Shown: positions 50,292 through 59,451 of the stretch, one piece after another | How positions within the stretch are numbered: the stretch's first letter is position 1 | Layout of the letters: every line of letters starts with the position of its first letter | Assembly: GCA_963786195.1 (NCBI GenBank) | Contig: CAWAYH010000003.1 | Location: 124,001-188,000, forward strand | Reading direction: 5' to 3' | From: CAWAYH01 sp963786195 | GTDB lineage: Bacteria; Acidobacteriota; Vicinamibacteria; Vicinamibacterales; 2-12-FULL-66-21 | Length of the DNA: 64,000 nt | The notes under the pieces: model-generated | Databases searched by the model: none | The model's input: only the letters and a program-made list of their open reading frames with translations | What the model was told of the DNA's origin: nothing | Program-made: the position numbers and the translations under genes

Positions 50292-52398
50292 TCAGTGTCC
50301 TTGTCGAGGCGCATGGGCGGGCGCGGCCATCATCGGCTCCGGCTCCGGTTCCTCGTGCTCGGAGGCCTCGAGCAGCCGGCTGAAGAGCGTCGGCTGAGAG
50401 GCCAGCTCCTGCGGCGATCCCACCGCGGTGAAACGCCCGTGTTCGAGGCAGCAGACGACGTCGGCGACGCGCATGACGAAATCCATGTCGTGATCCACGA
50501 GCAGCACCGTCATGCCCTTGCACGCGTCGGCGAGCACGTCCGCCAGCATCGCACGTCCGATGGCATCGATGCCCGTCGTCGGTTCGTCGAGCAGCAGCAC
50601 AGCAGGCTTCCGCAGGAGGCCGCGCGTCACGGCGAGCAGCCGCCGTTCGCCGCCCGACAAGCCCTCGCCCGGCGATCGCGGCAGGACGCAGTCGAGCGGC
50701 TCGCGTCCCGGTCCGGCGGCCTTCGTCAGGACGTCCCACAGTCCGGAGCGCCGGCAGACGCTCTCCAGGTCGCGATCGGTCGCTGCCGGCCAGCCGAGCG
50801 TGAGGTTCGCGCGCATCGTATCCGCGAGCAGCAACGGAAACTGCGAGACCTTGACGACCGTTTCGCGCAGGCTCCTCAGCGTCACCGTGCGAAGATCGCG
50901 GCCCGCGATGCGGATGGTTCCCTCGCCAGGGTCGCGGACCCGTGCGACCAGGTTCAGCAGCGTCGACTTGCCCATGCCCGCGCGCGCCACGATCGCCGTG
51001 ACCTTGCCCGGCGCGAACGCGAACGTGAGATCGTCGACGATACGCGGACCCGCCGGGTCGAACGAAAACGTCACGTTCTCGAGCCGTACATCGCCGGTTG
51101 GCGCCCGTGAGTGGCTGTGCGCCGCGCTGCTCCTCGACCTCGGGTGTGGCTTCGAGGACCTCGACCACCTGCTGAACCTGCGGCCATGCGCTGTTCATCC
51201 CCATGAAGAACTGGAGGATGTCCTGGATGGGCGCGACCGCCTGCGGCACGAAGTAGAAGATGGCGAGGATCGGTCCGGCAGCCGCCGGATCGCCAGACCG
51301 CAGCGCGAAGAACACGCCGTAGATCAGGAAGCCGGTCTGCAGGAGCAGGGGAGTCGTCGACTGGAACTGGTTCACCAGCTCGAGACGGATTGTCGCCGCG
51401 ACGCGGTGCCGGATGAAATTCGTGACCTGACGGCTGAACGCCTGCGACCGCTGGGGCTCGGCGCCCATGAGCTGCACTTCGAGCGGCAACTGCGCGGAGT
51501 TCGTGAACTCGCGCGCCATCGCAGTCTCCGCTTCGCGAACGCGGCCAAACGCGACCCGTACGTTGCGGGACAGCCACCAGCCGCCAATCGGCAGAATGAA
51601 CACCGCCGAGAGCAGCAGCCCGCGAAGCCACAGCGGCGTATCGCCGATCGCCTGCATGTTGCCCACGAGAAAAACAATCGCCAGCGTCAGCGTCACCCCG
51701 CGGACGACGGGGAAGGAGATGAGGTCGCGCAGCAACTGCTGTGTGCCCGCCGCGTAGCGGGTCACGATCAGCGTGGTCTCGCTGAGGTCGTGATGCTGGT
51801 GATACGCAGGGCCGAGCGTCAGGAGCTTGTCGTGCAATCGCTGCTGCAGCCGCCCGAGCATCGTCGTGTCTGTCCAGCTCGTGAGCGCGCGATCGACGAT
51901 CTGCAGCACCACGAGGATCAGCGCGAGCGATGTAAACAGTACCGCGGCCGTCTGCACGTCCTGCGGAAGGATGCGGCTCAGGAAACCGTCGGGCCCCGCC
52001 GCGCCCGCGCCGGTGCCGCCCGAGGATGCCGCGGATAGCCCGGAGACCACCGCGGCAAGGACCTGCACGTTGTACTGAAGAAGAGCCTGAACGAGAAGGC
52101 CGAGCGCGGTGTTGACGACGAACCAGCCGAGGGCTGCCGACACGACGACCCAGCCCCACCGAAAGAGTTTGCGATACGGGACAGGTCCAGCGTCTGGCGG
52201 TGTTGGAATCTCCGGTCCGCCGTCGTCGCCAGGTTCGACCAGGCCTTCGTCCGGGGGAAATCCTGGAGCCGCTTCGGCGACGACATCATCGGTCGCAGGC
52301 GGCTCGGCGTCCTTGGCGATGCGGCCGTGATCTTTCGCAATCTCGCGAGCTTCGCGTACAGGAACACCGGGAGGCGCCTTGGGGATCTTGGGGTCCAT
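50292..52398 (-). CDS. ABC exporter with fused permease and ATPase (one frameshift)
   Basis: About 702 aa from ATG 52398 (MDPKIPKAPPGVPV). A Pro/Asp-rich cytoplasmic N-terminus (to about residue 85) precedes an ABC-type membrane domain with about six helices. The ATPase domain has a Walker A of IVARAGMGKSTLL with Ala where the first Gly is usual, signature LSGGERRLL, Walker B AVLLLDEPTTGID, and the H-loop LLVDHDMDF. One break near 51101 (GCCA for one Ala) joins the halves. There is no C39 peptidase domain. Exported cargo could be the product of the neighbouring 81-aa gene; that is inference. Confidence 0.88.
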
Positions 52399-52458
52399 AT
52401 GGCAGGAAGGCCAGGAGGAGCCTCGCAGCCCGCTCCTCCTGGCCGTCACGAATGGAAC

Positions 52459-52704
52459 CTAGGCTCGGAACCAGCCTCCGCACCAGCCGCAGACGTACCA
52501 GAGGTACCGGTCGGTGTCGTAGAGGATACGGACTGTGCTGCCGCACCAGGGGCAAATCACCCATTTCCAGTACTTAGCTTGTCCTTCCACCTCCGCGGCC
52601 TGTGGCCGCCCAGTCAGCCCGACGCCCATCTTGGCAGGGTCGAGCTTCTTGGCTTCGCTGGGTTCGATCTTCGTCCCGGTCGGGATTTTTGGGTCTTCCG
52701 CCAT
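52459..52704 (-). CDS. 81-aa Trp/Cys-rich protein with two CPWC/CGWC knuckles
   Basis: ATG 52704 has an excellent Shine-Dalgarno (AAGGAGG, 6 bases away). The first half is polar (MAEDPKIPTGTKIEPSEAKK) and resembles the start of the next protein (MDPKIPKAPPG). The second half is compact and aromatic: YWKWVICPWCGST, then RYLWYVCGWCGGWFRA at the end. The two CxxC pairs 22 residues apart suggest a zinc ribbon; alternatively the C-terminus could be a modified or processed core. First gene of an operon with an ABC exporter, GAF protein and subtilase. No known family recognised. Confidence 0.8.
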   Translation of the reverse strand: MAEDPKIPTGTKIEPSEAKKLDPAKMGVGLTGRPQAAEVEGQAKYWKWVICPWCGSTVRILYDTDRYLWYVCGWCGGWFRA

Positions 52705-52791
52705 GCACCGCCTCCTTTTGACACCCGGTGGTATTTACGAGTGCTTCGGGCGCCGTTACGCGCCCGTCAAATCTCAGCTGTAGTGGCGCGA

Positions 52792-52821
52792 AGATTAGTC
52801 GTTGCGGGTAGTTATCGTCAA
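52792..52821 (-). promoter_or_regulatory. Sigma70 promoter of the 52704-47468 operon
   Basis: On the minus strand TTGACG (52821-52816), an 18-bp spacer and TAATCT (52797-52792) form a good promoter reading into the 81-aa gene, leaving a leader of about 80 bases. The leader contains a GGGCGC/GCGCCC hairpin near 52749-52766. Confidence 0.65.
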
Positions 52822-53031
52822 GCCCCGCCGTTCCTACCCGTTAACTACGTGGCCGGGCTGTTCGGGGTTCAGGGGCCTGATTTCCGGTCTAATACCCGTG
52901 TTTGGGCGTTTGCCTGAGCCACAGCCGGCGCGCGATCAACAACGGTACAAGGACACCGATCACCGGACCGTACGGTGGCCGCAAGATCCAGCGCACGTCG
53001 AGTTCGCCGACCGTGCCCTGAACCGACGCAA

Positions 53032-53448
53032 TCAACTTCGAGGGGTCGTATCCAATCCCCCGCTTGAAGACAACCTCGAGAGCTTCGAGAAGCTTGCCTG
53101 CGCCGGGTAAAGCCATTGCCAATCGCCGAGTTCGTAATACAGGTGTTCGTGCATGCCGACGAGTCCCGGCATCACGGTGCGGCCCGTGAGATCCATCAAC
53201 TGTGCATTCGGTGGGACTCGCACGTCGTTGGAGTCGCCAACAACGGCGATCCGGCCGGACGCGATGACTATCGTCTGGTCATCTTTCGCCGGCGCGCCGG
53301 TCCCGTCGATCATCCGGAGGTGCTGGAGCGCAATCACGGGAGCGTTGACGCTGACGAATTGCGCAGGGTCAGCTTTGCTGCACGCCGTCACGCACGACAG
53401 CACGAATGGCGCGACGACGACGGCGCGACGCCTGAGCCGCACAGTCAT
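53032..53448 (-). pseudogene. Amidohydrolase N-terminal remnant (lipoprotein signal)
   Basis: The ATG at 53448 overlaps the sirtuin stop. MTVRLRRRAVVVAPFVLSC is a lipoprotein signal. The next part matches the start of amidohydrolases: ALQHLRMIDGTGAPAKDDQT, GRTVMPGLVGMHEHLYYELG, where H-E-H are metal ligands. The frame is then lost and stops at 53032, about 139 codons into a family normally over 400 aa. On the same strand another frame (53122-52889) encodes GAGKLLEALEVVFKRG and a C-terminal hydrophobic segment. This may be a fragment of a different gene joined by a deletion. The gap 52705-52888 holds only the operon promoter. Confidence 0.6.
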
Positions 53449-54179
53449 ACCGCGAGCGCGGGAAGCGCCTGCTCGGCGGGCAGTGCGATCGCCAGGTCGG
53501 CGTCGCAGGCCGCCTCGGTCGCCTCGGGATTGACTTCCACCGTGTAGGCGCCGTGCTGGCGCGCGATCGCGAACAGCCCGGCGGCGGGGTACACGACGGA
53601 CGATGTGCCAATCGACAGGAAGAGATCGCAATTGGCGGCCTCGAACGATCGCTCGAGAATCAGCGGATCGATCGGTTCTCCGAACCACACGACCGCCGGA
53701 CGCGCGTGACCGCCGCAATGTCCGCAGCGCGGTGGGAGTTGGGGAAGAGGGACGCGACGATCTTCCCAGTGACGTGAGCCGGCGGAGCAGCCGTCTGCGC
53801 ATTGCAGGTGCCAGATGGAGCCGTGGAACCGGACGACGTCACGCGAGCCCGCGCGCTCGTGAAGGCCGTCGACGTTCTGCGTGACGAGCGTGAACCCCTC
53901 GCGCTGGCACCAGCCCGCCAGGACCTCGTGACCGGGGTTCGGCTCACACTTCGCGATCAGCGATCGCCGCCAGTCGTACCACTCCCAGACGAGCTTCGAG
54001 TCACGCCTGAACGCCTGGGGGGTCGCGAGATCCTCTGGCCGGAACGATCTCCAGAGACCTCCCGGCCCGCGAAAGGTCGGCACACCGCTGGCCGCTGAGA
54101 TGCCGGCGCCTGTGATCGCCGTGATGCGGCGCGCGGCCCTGAGTCGCCCGGCGAGTTCTCGAAGCCTCGCATCCATCAA
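53445..54179 (-). CDS. cobB: NAD-dependent protein deacylase (sirtuin, SIRT5-like)
   Basis: Removes acyl groups from lysines using NAD. 244 aa with AITGAGISAASGVPTFRG, TLVTQNVDGLHERAG, RFHGSIW (catalytic His), Zn Cys in CADGC and CGHCGG, and LSIGTSSVVYPAAGL. WEWYDWRRSLI carries the Y-x-x-R pair of class III sirtuins, which favours succinyl or malonyl groups. Confidence 0.93.
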   Translation of the reverse strand: MMDARLRELAGRLRAARRITAITGAGISAASGVPTFRGPGGLWRSFRPEDLATPQAFRRDSKLVWEWYDWRRSLIAKCEPNPGHEVLAGWCQREGFTLVTQNVDGLHERAGSRDVVRFHGSIWHLQCADGCSAGSRHWEDRRVPLPQLPPRCGHCGGHARPAVVWFGEPIDPLILERSFEAANCDLFLSIGTSSVVYPAAGLFAIARQHGAYTVEVNPEATEAACDADLAIALPAEQALPALAV

Positions 54180-54188
54180 TGCAGCTAA

Positions 54189-55463
54189 TCAGGTCGCCGG
54201 CGTGGGCGACGGCGGTTCAGGAATCGGGACGACCGCTGTGGCGACGGCCAGGCCCGCAACGACTGCGGCCAGCGCGTAGAACGCGGTCGCATAGGACCCG
54301 GTCGTCTCTACGGAAAGAGCCAGGATGAGGGGGCCGACGGCGGAGGCGACGACGGTCATGGCTTGCGCCGCGCCCTGGATCTGTCCGAGGTGCTTCGGCC
54401 CGTACGTCTTTCCCCAGAATCCGAAGAACACGACCATCAGGAACCCGCCGCCGACGCCCATCGCGACGGCCTGGAGCATCACGTGTGTCGTGGTCGTCAC
54501 GTGCGGGAGGGCGATGAGGCCTGCCGTCAGGACGAGGAGGGAGATGATCAGCACGTGACGAAGCGACCATCGGTCGGCCAGCGCTCCCGCCGCGAAGTTG
54601 CCGCCCAGCGCCGTGATGGCGGTGACGGCCAGCGCCCGGTGATACACCTGCGCCTCGAACTGGCGTTCCGCCAGGATCGATTCGTTGAAGAGTCCGACGC
54701 CGGACGCGACCAGCCCGTAGATCGCGCTGGCCAGCGCGAAGACCCAGAAGGCCGGCGTCCGCAGCGCCTCGAACAGCGTCGCGCCCGACATCCCACCCGC
54801 CTCACGCGACGCGACGGCCCGCTCGCCCGCGTCGTCTGTTTCCGACGCCGAGGGTGTCGAGCGCACCACGAACCAGGCCAGCGGCGCGAGGCCAAGAAGA
54901 AGCGCGACGCCCATCGCGCCCCAGGCAATCCGCCAGCCGCTCGAGATGACGAGCGAACCGACGAGCGGAAACGCGATCATGAAGCCGACGCTCATGGCGA
55001 ACGCGTAGATCGCCATCGCCCGCGTCAGGCTCTGGCCGAACCACTTGCCGATCATTGCGAGGCTGACCACGGACAGCGCGCTCTGACCGAATCCTCTGGT
55101 CAGCGTGACGAGCGCTAGCAGTTCGGCGATCCGCCTCGCGCGCGTCATCAGCAGGACGACGATGCCGAGACTCAGGGAGACGGACGTCAAGACGATCCGG
55201 CTGCCGCGGCGATCGATCAGCCGGCCGATACCGAAGCAGAACAGCGATCCAATGAGGGTGGCGGCGAGGTTGATTTGGGCGTACTCGACGCGGCCGAGGC
55301 CGAAGTCGCGAAGCAGCGGCTCGGTAATCAAGCCAAGCCCCTGGGTGCGGCCCGGCAGCGTGCCGACCATGGCCAGCGCAGCGACACCCAGCACGATCCA
55401 ACCGTAGTAGAGGCGCTTGCGAGGTTGCCGTTCGGTCAGAACGCCGACGCCGATGTCGTTCAT
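54189..55463 (-). CDS. MFS transporter
   Basis: 424 aa with 12 predicted helices. YYGWIVLGVAALAMVGTLPGRTQGLG at helix 1 and GRLIDRRGSRIVL after helix 2 (the MFS loop 2-3 motif) place it in the oxalate/formate-antiporter-like or related MFS group; helix 7-8 loop has GALADRWSLRHVLI. Substrate unknown. ATG 55463 overlaps the stop of the upstream membrane gene (ATGA), so the two are coupled. Confidence 0.9.
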   Translation of the reverse strand: MNDIGVGVLTERQPRKRLYYGWIVLGVAALAMVGTLPGRTQGLGLITEPLLRDFGLGRVEYAQINLAATLIGSLFCFGIGRLIDRRGSRIVLTSVSLSLGIVVLLMTRARRIAELLALVTLTRGFGQSALSVVSLAMIGKWFGQSLTRAMAIYAFAMSVGFMIAFPLVGSLVISSGWRIAWGAMGVALLLGLAPLAWFVVRSTPSASETDDAGERAVASREAGGMSGATLFEALRTPAFWVFALASAIYGLVASGVGLFNESILAERQFEAQVYHRALAVTAITALGGNFAAGALADRWSLRHVLIISLLVLTAGLIALPHVTTTTHVMLQAVAMGVGGGFLMVVFFGFWGKTYGPKHLGQIQGAAQAMTVVASAVGPLILALSVETTGSYATAFYALAAVVAGLAVATAVVPIPEPPSPTPAT

Positions 55464-55986
55464 CGCTGGTTGCTCGTGCGGGATGGTTCCGCACGATTGT
55501 ACCCGTCCACACCCGCGCTCCGATCACGGTGCTCAGCGCAACAACGCCGAGGATCCGTGCCGGGCCTCGGGCGAACACGACGGCGCCGTTGACGAACATG
55601 AACACGAATACGCCGAGCAACGCGTCACGGGTGCGACGCGATCGCCGCCGATACGCGTCAGGGGTACGCCACCACCACACGGCATCGGCAGTCCACAGCG
55701 TCAGGAACGCGTAGTTGACGTAGATGCCGCCGCCCCAGGCAAGGCCGACGAGTTCGGCGGTCTGACGGGCCGTATCGGCTAGTGCCCGCTGGTGGCTCCA
55801 GTGATGAACGAAGTGATACGCGGCGACCGCGTGGACGAGAGCGAGAACGGCACCAGCGGTCCAGAGGAGCCGCGACGTGCGATCCCTCGTAACGGACAGC
55901 AGCCGAACGCATTCCGCGGCAGCCCACGCCGCGGTTGAGAGCAGGATCGTCCCGCGAACGAGGCAGACCTCGAGCATATCCTCCAA
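55460..55986 (-). CDS. Small integral membrane protein, unknown function (probable frameshift at the end)
   Basis: About 175 aa with at least four hydrophobic helices (GTILLSTAAWAAAECVRLL, LWTAGAVLALVHAVAAYHFVHHW, GGGIYVNYAFLTLWTADAVWWW, DALLGVFVFMFVNGAVVFARG). The frame runs on as a shadow of the MFS gene. A one-base change near 55478 gives an ending EPSRTSNQR and TGA overlapping the MFS ATG. The start is TTG 55986 or ATG 55977; the latter lies in a hairpin with its GGAGG. Confidence 0.65.
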
Positions 55987-55996
55987 AAGAGGATAT
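55976..55996 (-). promoter_or_regulatory. Hairpin masking the ribosome-binding site of the membrane-protein gene
   Basis: ATATCCTC and GAGGATAT form a perfect 8-bp stem with a 5-base loop. On the minus strand the 3' arm holds the GAGG of the Shine-Dalgarno and the first two bases of ATG 55977, so the folded RNA would hide the start. Thermosensor- or protein-controlled translation is possible but unproven. Confidence 0.4.
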
Positions 55997-56033
55997 CCCG
56001 AGGCCTGCGTGCAGCGCCCGTGGCAAAAAGCTT

Positions 56034-56810
56034 TTAGTGAGTAGCGCCCTGCGGCTTCGCAGAGAGAGGCATGAACCAGAGATTGTGATCGTCCGCGCGC
56101 AGGTACTTGCCGGACGCGACGTATCCGTGCGCAGCGAAGTAGTCGAGGATCGCCTGACGGACTTCCGGATGCGCTTCGATGCAGACCAGCGCCGGCTTGT
56201 AGGTGTCGATGCTGAACCCGGCGAGCACCTGCGGTTCGGACAGCTCGACGTCGATTGACAGGAAATCGATCGTTCCGACCTTCTCATTCTTCAGCAGGTC
56301 ATCGAGCGTGCTGACGGGCACGCGCTCCTCGCGCATGCTCCACGCGCGCTTCTTCGCAAAGGATTCGACGGCGGACGCGACCCACCAGTTGTTGCCCGGG
56401 ATGTACAGCGTCTCGACGCCGCCCGTCTTGTCGCTGGCGAAGAACTGCAGGTACTTCGTCCGAGGTCGAAAGCGCGCGTAGTCGGCCGCATACTCCTTCA
56501 TCGGGTCGATGCCGACGCCGGACCAGCCCAGCTTCGTCTCGAGATAGTACGTGTTGCTGAAGCGCTGGTAATGCGCTGCACCGACGTCGACGAATACGCC
56601 GTTGTGCTTGTCGTTGAAGAAGTCCCGGAGGATGAACTCCTCGAGATGCTCGGAGTTCTTCCCGGGCCCGAACTTGTGCAGCTCGAGCCGCTCGCCATGC
56701 GCGAGCGTCGTCGTCATCCACGTCCCCGCGGCAAGCCCGATCGCCACCGCCACCACTACCCGGATCGCGAACGCCCACTTGCGCCGCGGCTTCTTGGTTT
56801 CGCTCGTCAT
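56034..56810 (-). CDS. FkbM-family methyltransferase, membrane-anchored
   Basis: 258 aa. A short basic N-terminus precedes one helix (WAFAIRVVVAVAIGLAAGTWM), which is unusual for the family and suggests a membrane-bound or exported enzyme. The SAM-binding core has GVFVDVGAAHYQRFSNTYYL and GVGIDPMKEYA; FLSIDVELSEPQVLAGF is the FkbM post-core motif (usually DVEG). Likely methylates a sugar hydroxyl. The acceptor is unknown. Confidence 0.85.
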   Translation of the reverse strand: MTSETKKPRRKWAFAIRVVVAVAIGLAAGTWMTTTLAHGERLELHKFGPGKNSEHLEEFILRDFFNDKHNGVFVDVGAAHYQRFSNTYYLETKLGWSGVGIDPMKEYAADYARFRPRTKYLQFFASDKTGGVETLYIPGNNWWVASAVESFAKKRAWSMREERVPVSTLDDLLKNEKVGTIDFLSIDVELSEPQVLAGFSIDTYKPALVCIEAHPEVRQAILDYFAAHGYVASGKYLRADDHNLWFMPLSAKPQGATH

Positions 56811-56918
56811 CAGGACCTCTGGCCATACACGGGGCCACGAAGCCCAGACGCAAACCGTTTGCCTGCCCCCGATGACGATTTTGGCAATGTTTTCGGGCTG
56901 TTGGCGGGGGAATACCGA

Positions 56919-57590
56919 TCAGGATTGGCGGCTGATTACAGTTTTGGCTCTTCCCGGGAGGTCCGGGACAGGAGCCTTCGCGACCTCGGACCTGATGGCG
57001 CAGCCGTCCAGATGGTCGTTCACGAGCCCCATCGCCTGCATGAACGCATAGATGGTGGTCGGCCCCACGAACGTCCAGCCGCGCTTCTTCAGGTCGCGGC
57101 TGAGTGCGGTCGACTCGGGTGTGGTGGCGAGCGCCTTCAACGCGGTGTGCGTGAGCCTCTTCGGCCGCGTCGAGGGCACCGGCGCCCATTGACGAAAGTA
57201 CCGCGCCAGCGATCCGAACTCATCGCGAAGCTGCCGGGCGCGCTGCGCGTTGTTGACGACCGACTCGATCTTGCCGCGGTGGCGGACGATGCCCTGGTCT
57301 TTCAGGAGCCGGCGGACATCGGCCGATCCGAATGTGGCCACGCGATCGATCTCGAACCCGTCGAAGGCCCGGCGAAACGCTTCGCGCTTGCGCAGGATTG
57401 TGATCCAGCTCAGACCCGCCTGAAACCCCTCGAGGCAGATCTTCTCGAAGAGGCGCACGTCGTCGACGACCGGCCATCCCCATTCGCGATCGTGGTAACG
57501 CTGATAGAGGGGATCGCTCGACGCCCACGCGCACCGCACGAGTCCGTCTTCGCCGCGCAGCAGGCCGGGCGCGAGTTTCTGCCTGCTCAC
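56919..57590 (-). CDS. tag: DNA-3-methyladenine glycosylase I
   Basis: Excises 3-methyladenine in base excision repair. About 223 aa with RCAWASSDPLYQRYHD and EWGWPV near the N-terminus, FEKICLEGFQAGLSWITILRKREAFR and TFVGPTTIYAFMQAMGLVNDH. Cys near the N-terminus plus His and Cys in NDHLDGC match the Tag zinc site. The start is GTG 57590, overlapping the M28 stop as GTGA; the open frame continues upstream only because of the M28 frameshift. Confidence 0.93.
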   Translation of the reverse strand: MSRQKLAPGLLRGEDGLVRCAWASSDPLYQRYHDREWGWPVVDDVRLFEKICLEGFQAGLSWITILRKREAFRRAFDGFEIDRVATFGSADVRRLLKDQGIVRHRGKIESVVNNAQRARQLRDEFGSLARYFRQWAPVPSTRPKRLTHTALKALATTPESTALSRDLKKRGWTFVGPTTIYAFMQAMGLVNDHLDGCAIRSEVAKAPVPDLPGRAKTVISRQS

Positions 57591-59390
57591 GGCTTCAACC
57601 GCTGCTGCGCCTGGGCGACGCGTTCGTCGACCGACGCCGACGCTCCGGTGACGGGGAGCCGCCGGACGCTGTCGAGTGCCTCGGCGTACCATTTCCGCCA
57701 GGCGTCGAGCACGGCTTGTTCGGTCGCTTCGCCCTTCGCGCGGTCGGCAGCGGCCGCAACGAGCGTCGCACCCTGGCGGCGCTCCAGGGCGAGCCGCGCG
57801 TCGGCGGATGCGCTGATCAGCTCGGCGACGCCAAGCGCGTCGCGCTCGTCCGCAGATGCGAGAAACCAGGCGCTCGTGGCCACTGCCACGCCCACGTTCA
57901 CCATCTCGAACGGGTTCGTCTTGTCCGGTCGATCGAGGTTCGTGTGGTAGTAGCGGTCGGTGAAGTGCCAGTTGAGCAGCGACGGGATGCCCGCATCCCG
58001 GAAAGCGGTGTGATCGCTGCCGCCTTCGTACGGATTGGTCCTGCACCTCCCAGCGCGTGTCCTTGGCCCGGCGCAGGCAGATCGCGAGGTGCACATCGTT
58101 GAGCAGGCTTCCCTTGAGCGAGTCAGCCTTGACCTCAGTGGCCCCCCATTCGCTGTGGGGGTCCGACGGCCTGACCCAGACGGCGGAGGGATCGGGCTGC
58201 TTCTCGATAAGAAACGTGCCGCCCGTCTTCCGAACGTCCTCGCCCGTCATGTCCAGCGAAAACATGTATTGCACGCCCTTCGCCTGATCGGCATGCCGGG
58301 ACAGCCACTCCCGACTCGCGCGGATCTCGTCGCCCCAGATGAACGTGAGCGTGCGGCCGGGCGGCGGCAGCCTGCGGCTGGCGATCGCTCCGGACAGCGC
58401 GCTCGCAAGCACCTGAAGCGTCGCGCAGCCGCTGGCGTCGTCGTTGGCGCCCGGCTCCTGCACGTGCGCCACCATCACGATTCGTTCGTCGGGCCGTGTC
58501 GTACCCGGGATCTCGGCGATCAGCGTTCGGTTCGGACCGTCGTAGAACGTGGAACGGATGTCGACCTTCACGCGCACCGGCCCTGCCTTCAGTCGCTCCC
58601 GCATTCGGGCCGCGGCGCGCCAGTTCGCCTTGAATCCAAAACTCTTGAGATCGGCCTCGTAAGGCAGGCCGCTCCACTGAAGCACTTCGCGCTGGTCGGG
58701 TGAGGTGAATTGCGATGGATCGGACGGCCGTATGTAGGGTGCCACGCGTGTGGAAATGATGCCGGCCGCGCCCCGAGCTTTGACGGCCTGCTGCCACAGC
58801 CGACCCGCGTCGGCGTCGCCCAGTACGACGGCGCCTTTCACGTCCACCTTTTCGTAGTCGGACGGATTGGCTCCGTTCCCCACATCGATCAGCGGCGCCA
58901 CGAGTCCGCCTTCCGGAGTCGAGAACGAGTTGATGCAGAGCGATACCCGATCGCGGACTCGCGACAGCAGCACTTCACCGTCGTCCGCAAACGCGAGCGT
59001 GCCGATCTGGTAGTCCCATCCACGGGTGTTGCCGAACTCTTCGACCCGGAGCGACGGCCCCTTTGCGCCCGTCCCTTCGCTGAATCCGGTCGCAAGGAGC
59101 GCTTTGCGGATGTAGTCGATCGATGCGTTGTATCCGGGATTGCCGGCGAGCCGCCAATACTGGTCCATGTACCGAACGGTATCCATCGCCGCGTAGGGAT
59201 CGACGCGCATCGCCAGCGCCCGATAGGCGCGCTCCGCGGACGCCGGGAGTGGCACGGCGGGCGGCTGAAACCGCTCAGGGCCTCCCGCGAGCTGCTGAGC
59301 AAGCGCGGGCACGACGACGAGCGCAGCGAGGAGCGCAACGCCGGCCAGGGACGAACGAACAGCGGGGCCAATCAACCGAAACACTGCCAT
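57587..59390 (-). CDS. Secreted M28 zinc peptidase (one frameshift)
   Basis: About 600 aa with a signal peptide (SLAGVALLAALVVVPALAQQ). A PA-like insert (VKGAVVLGDADAGRLW) precedes the M28 catalytic domain: VMVAHVQEPGANDDASGCA (His and bridging Asp), TFIWGDEIRAS (Glu), FSLDMTGED (Asp) and NPYEGGSDHTAF (His). Near 58040 one extra base breaks the frame before the last His; GTGC for one Val is a possible reading. Ends at 57587. Confidence 0.92.
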
Positions 59391-59451
59391 GCCCGTATTG
59401 TAAGATGACCGCTGGCAGCCTATCGCCGCGCCCTTACTGAGGGACCTGATC

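Noticed and set aside
54802..55460. Extension of the 55986 membrane protein through the MFS region
   Set aside because: The frame there is Arg/His-rich antisense-like noise, a shadow of the MFS gene; a one-base change gives a normal stop overlapping the MFS start.
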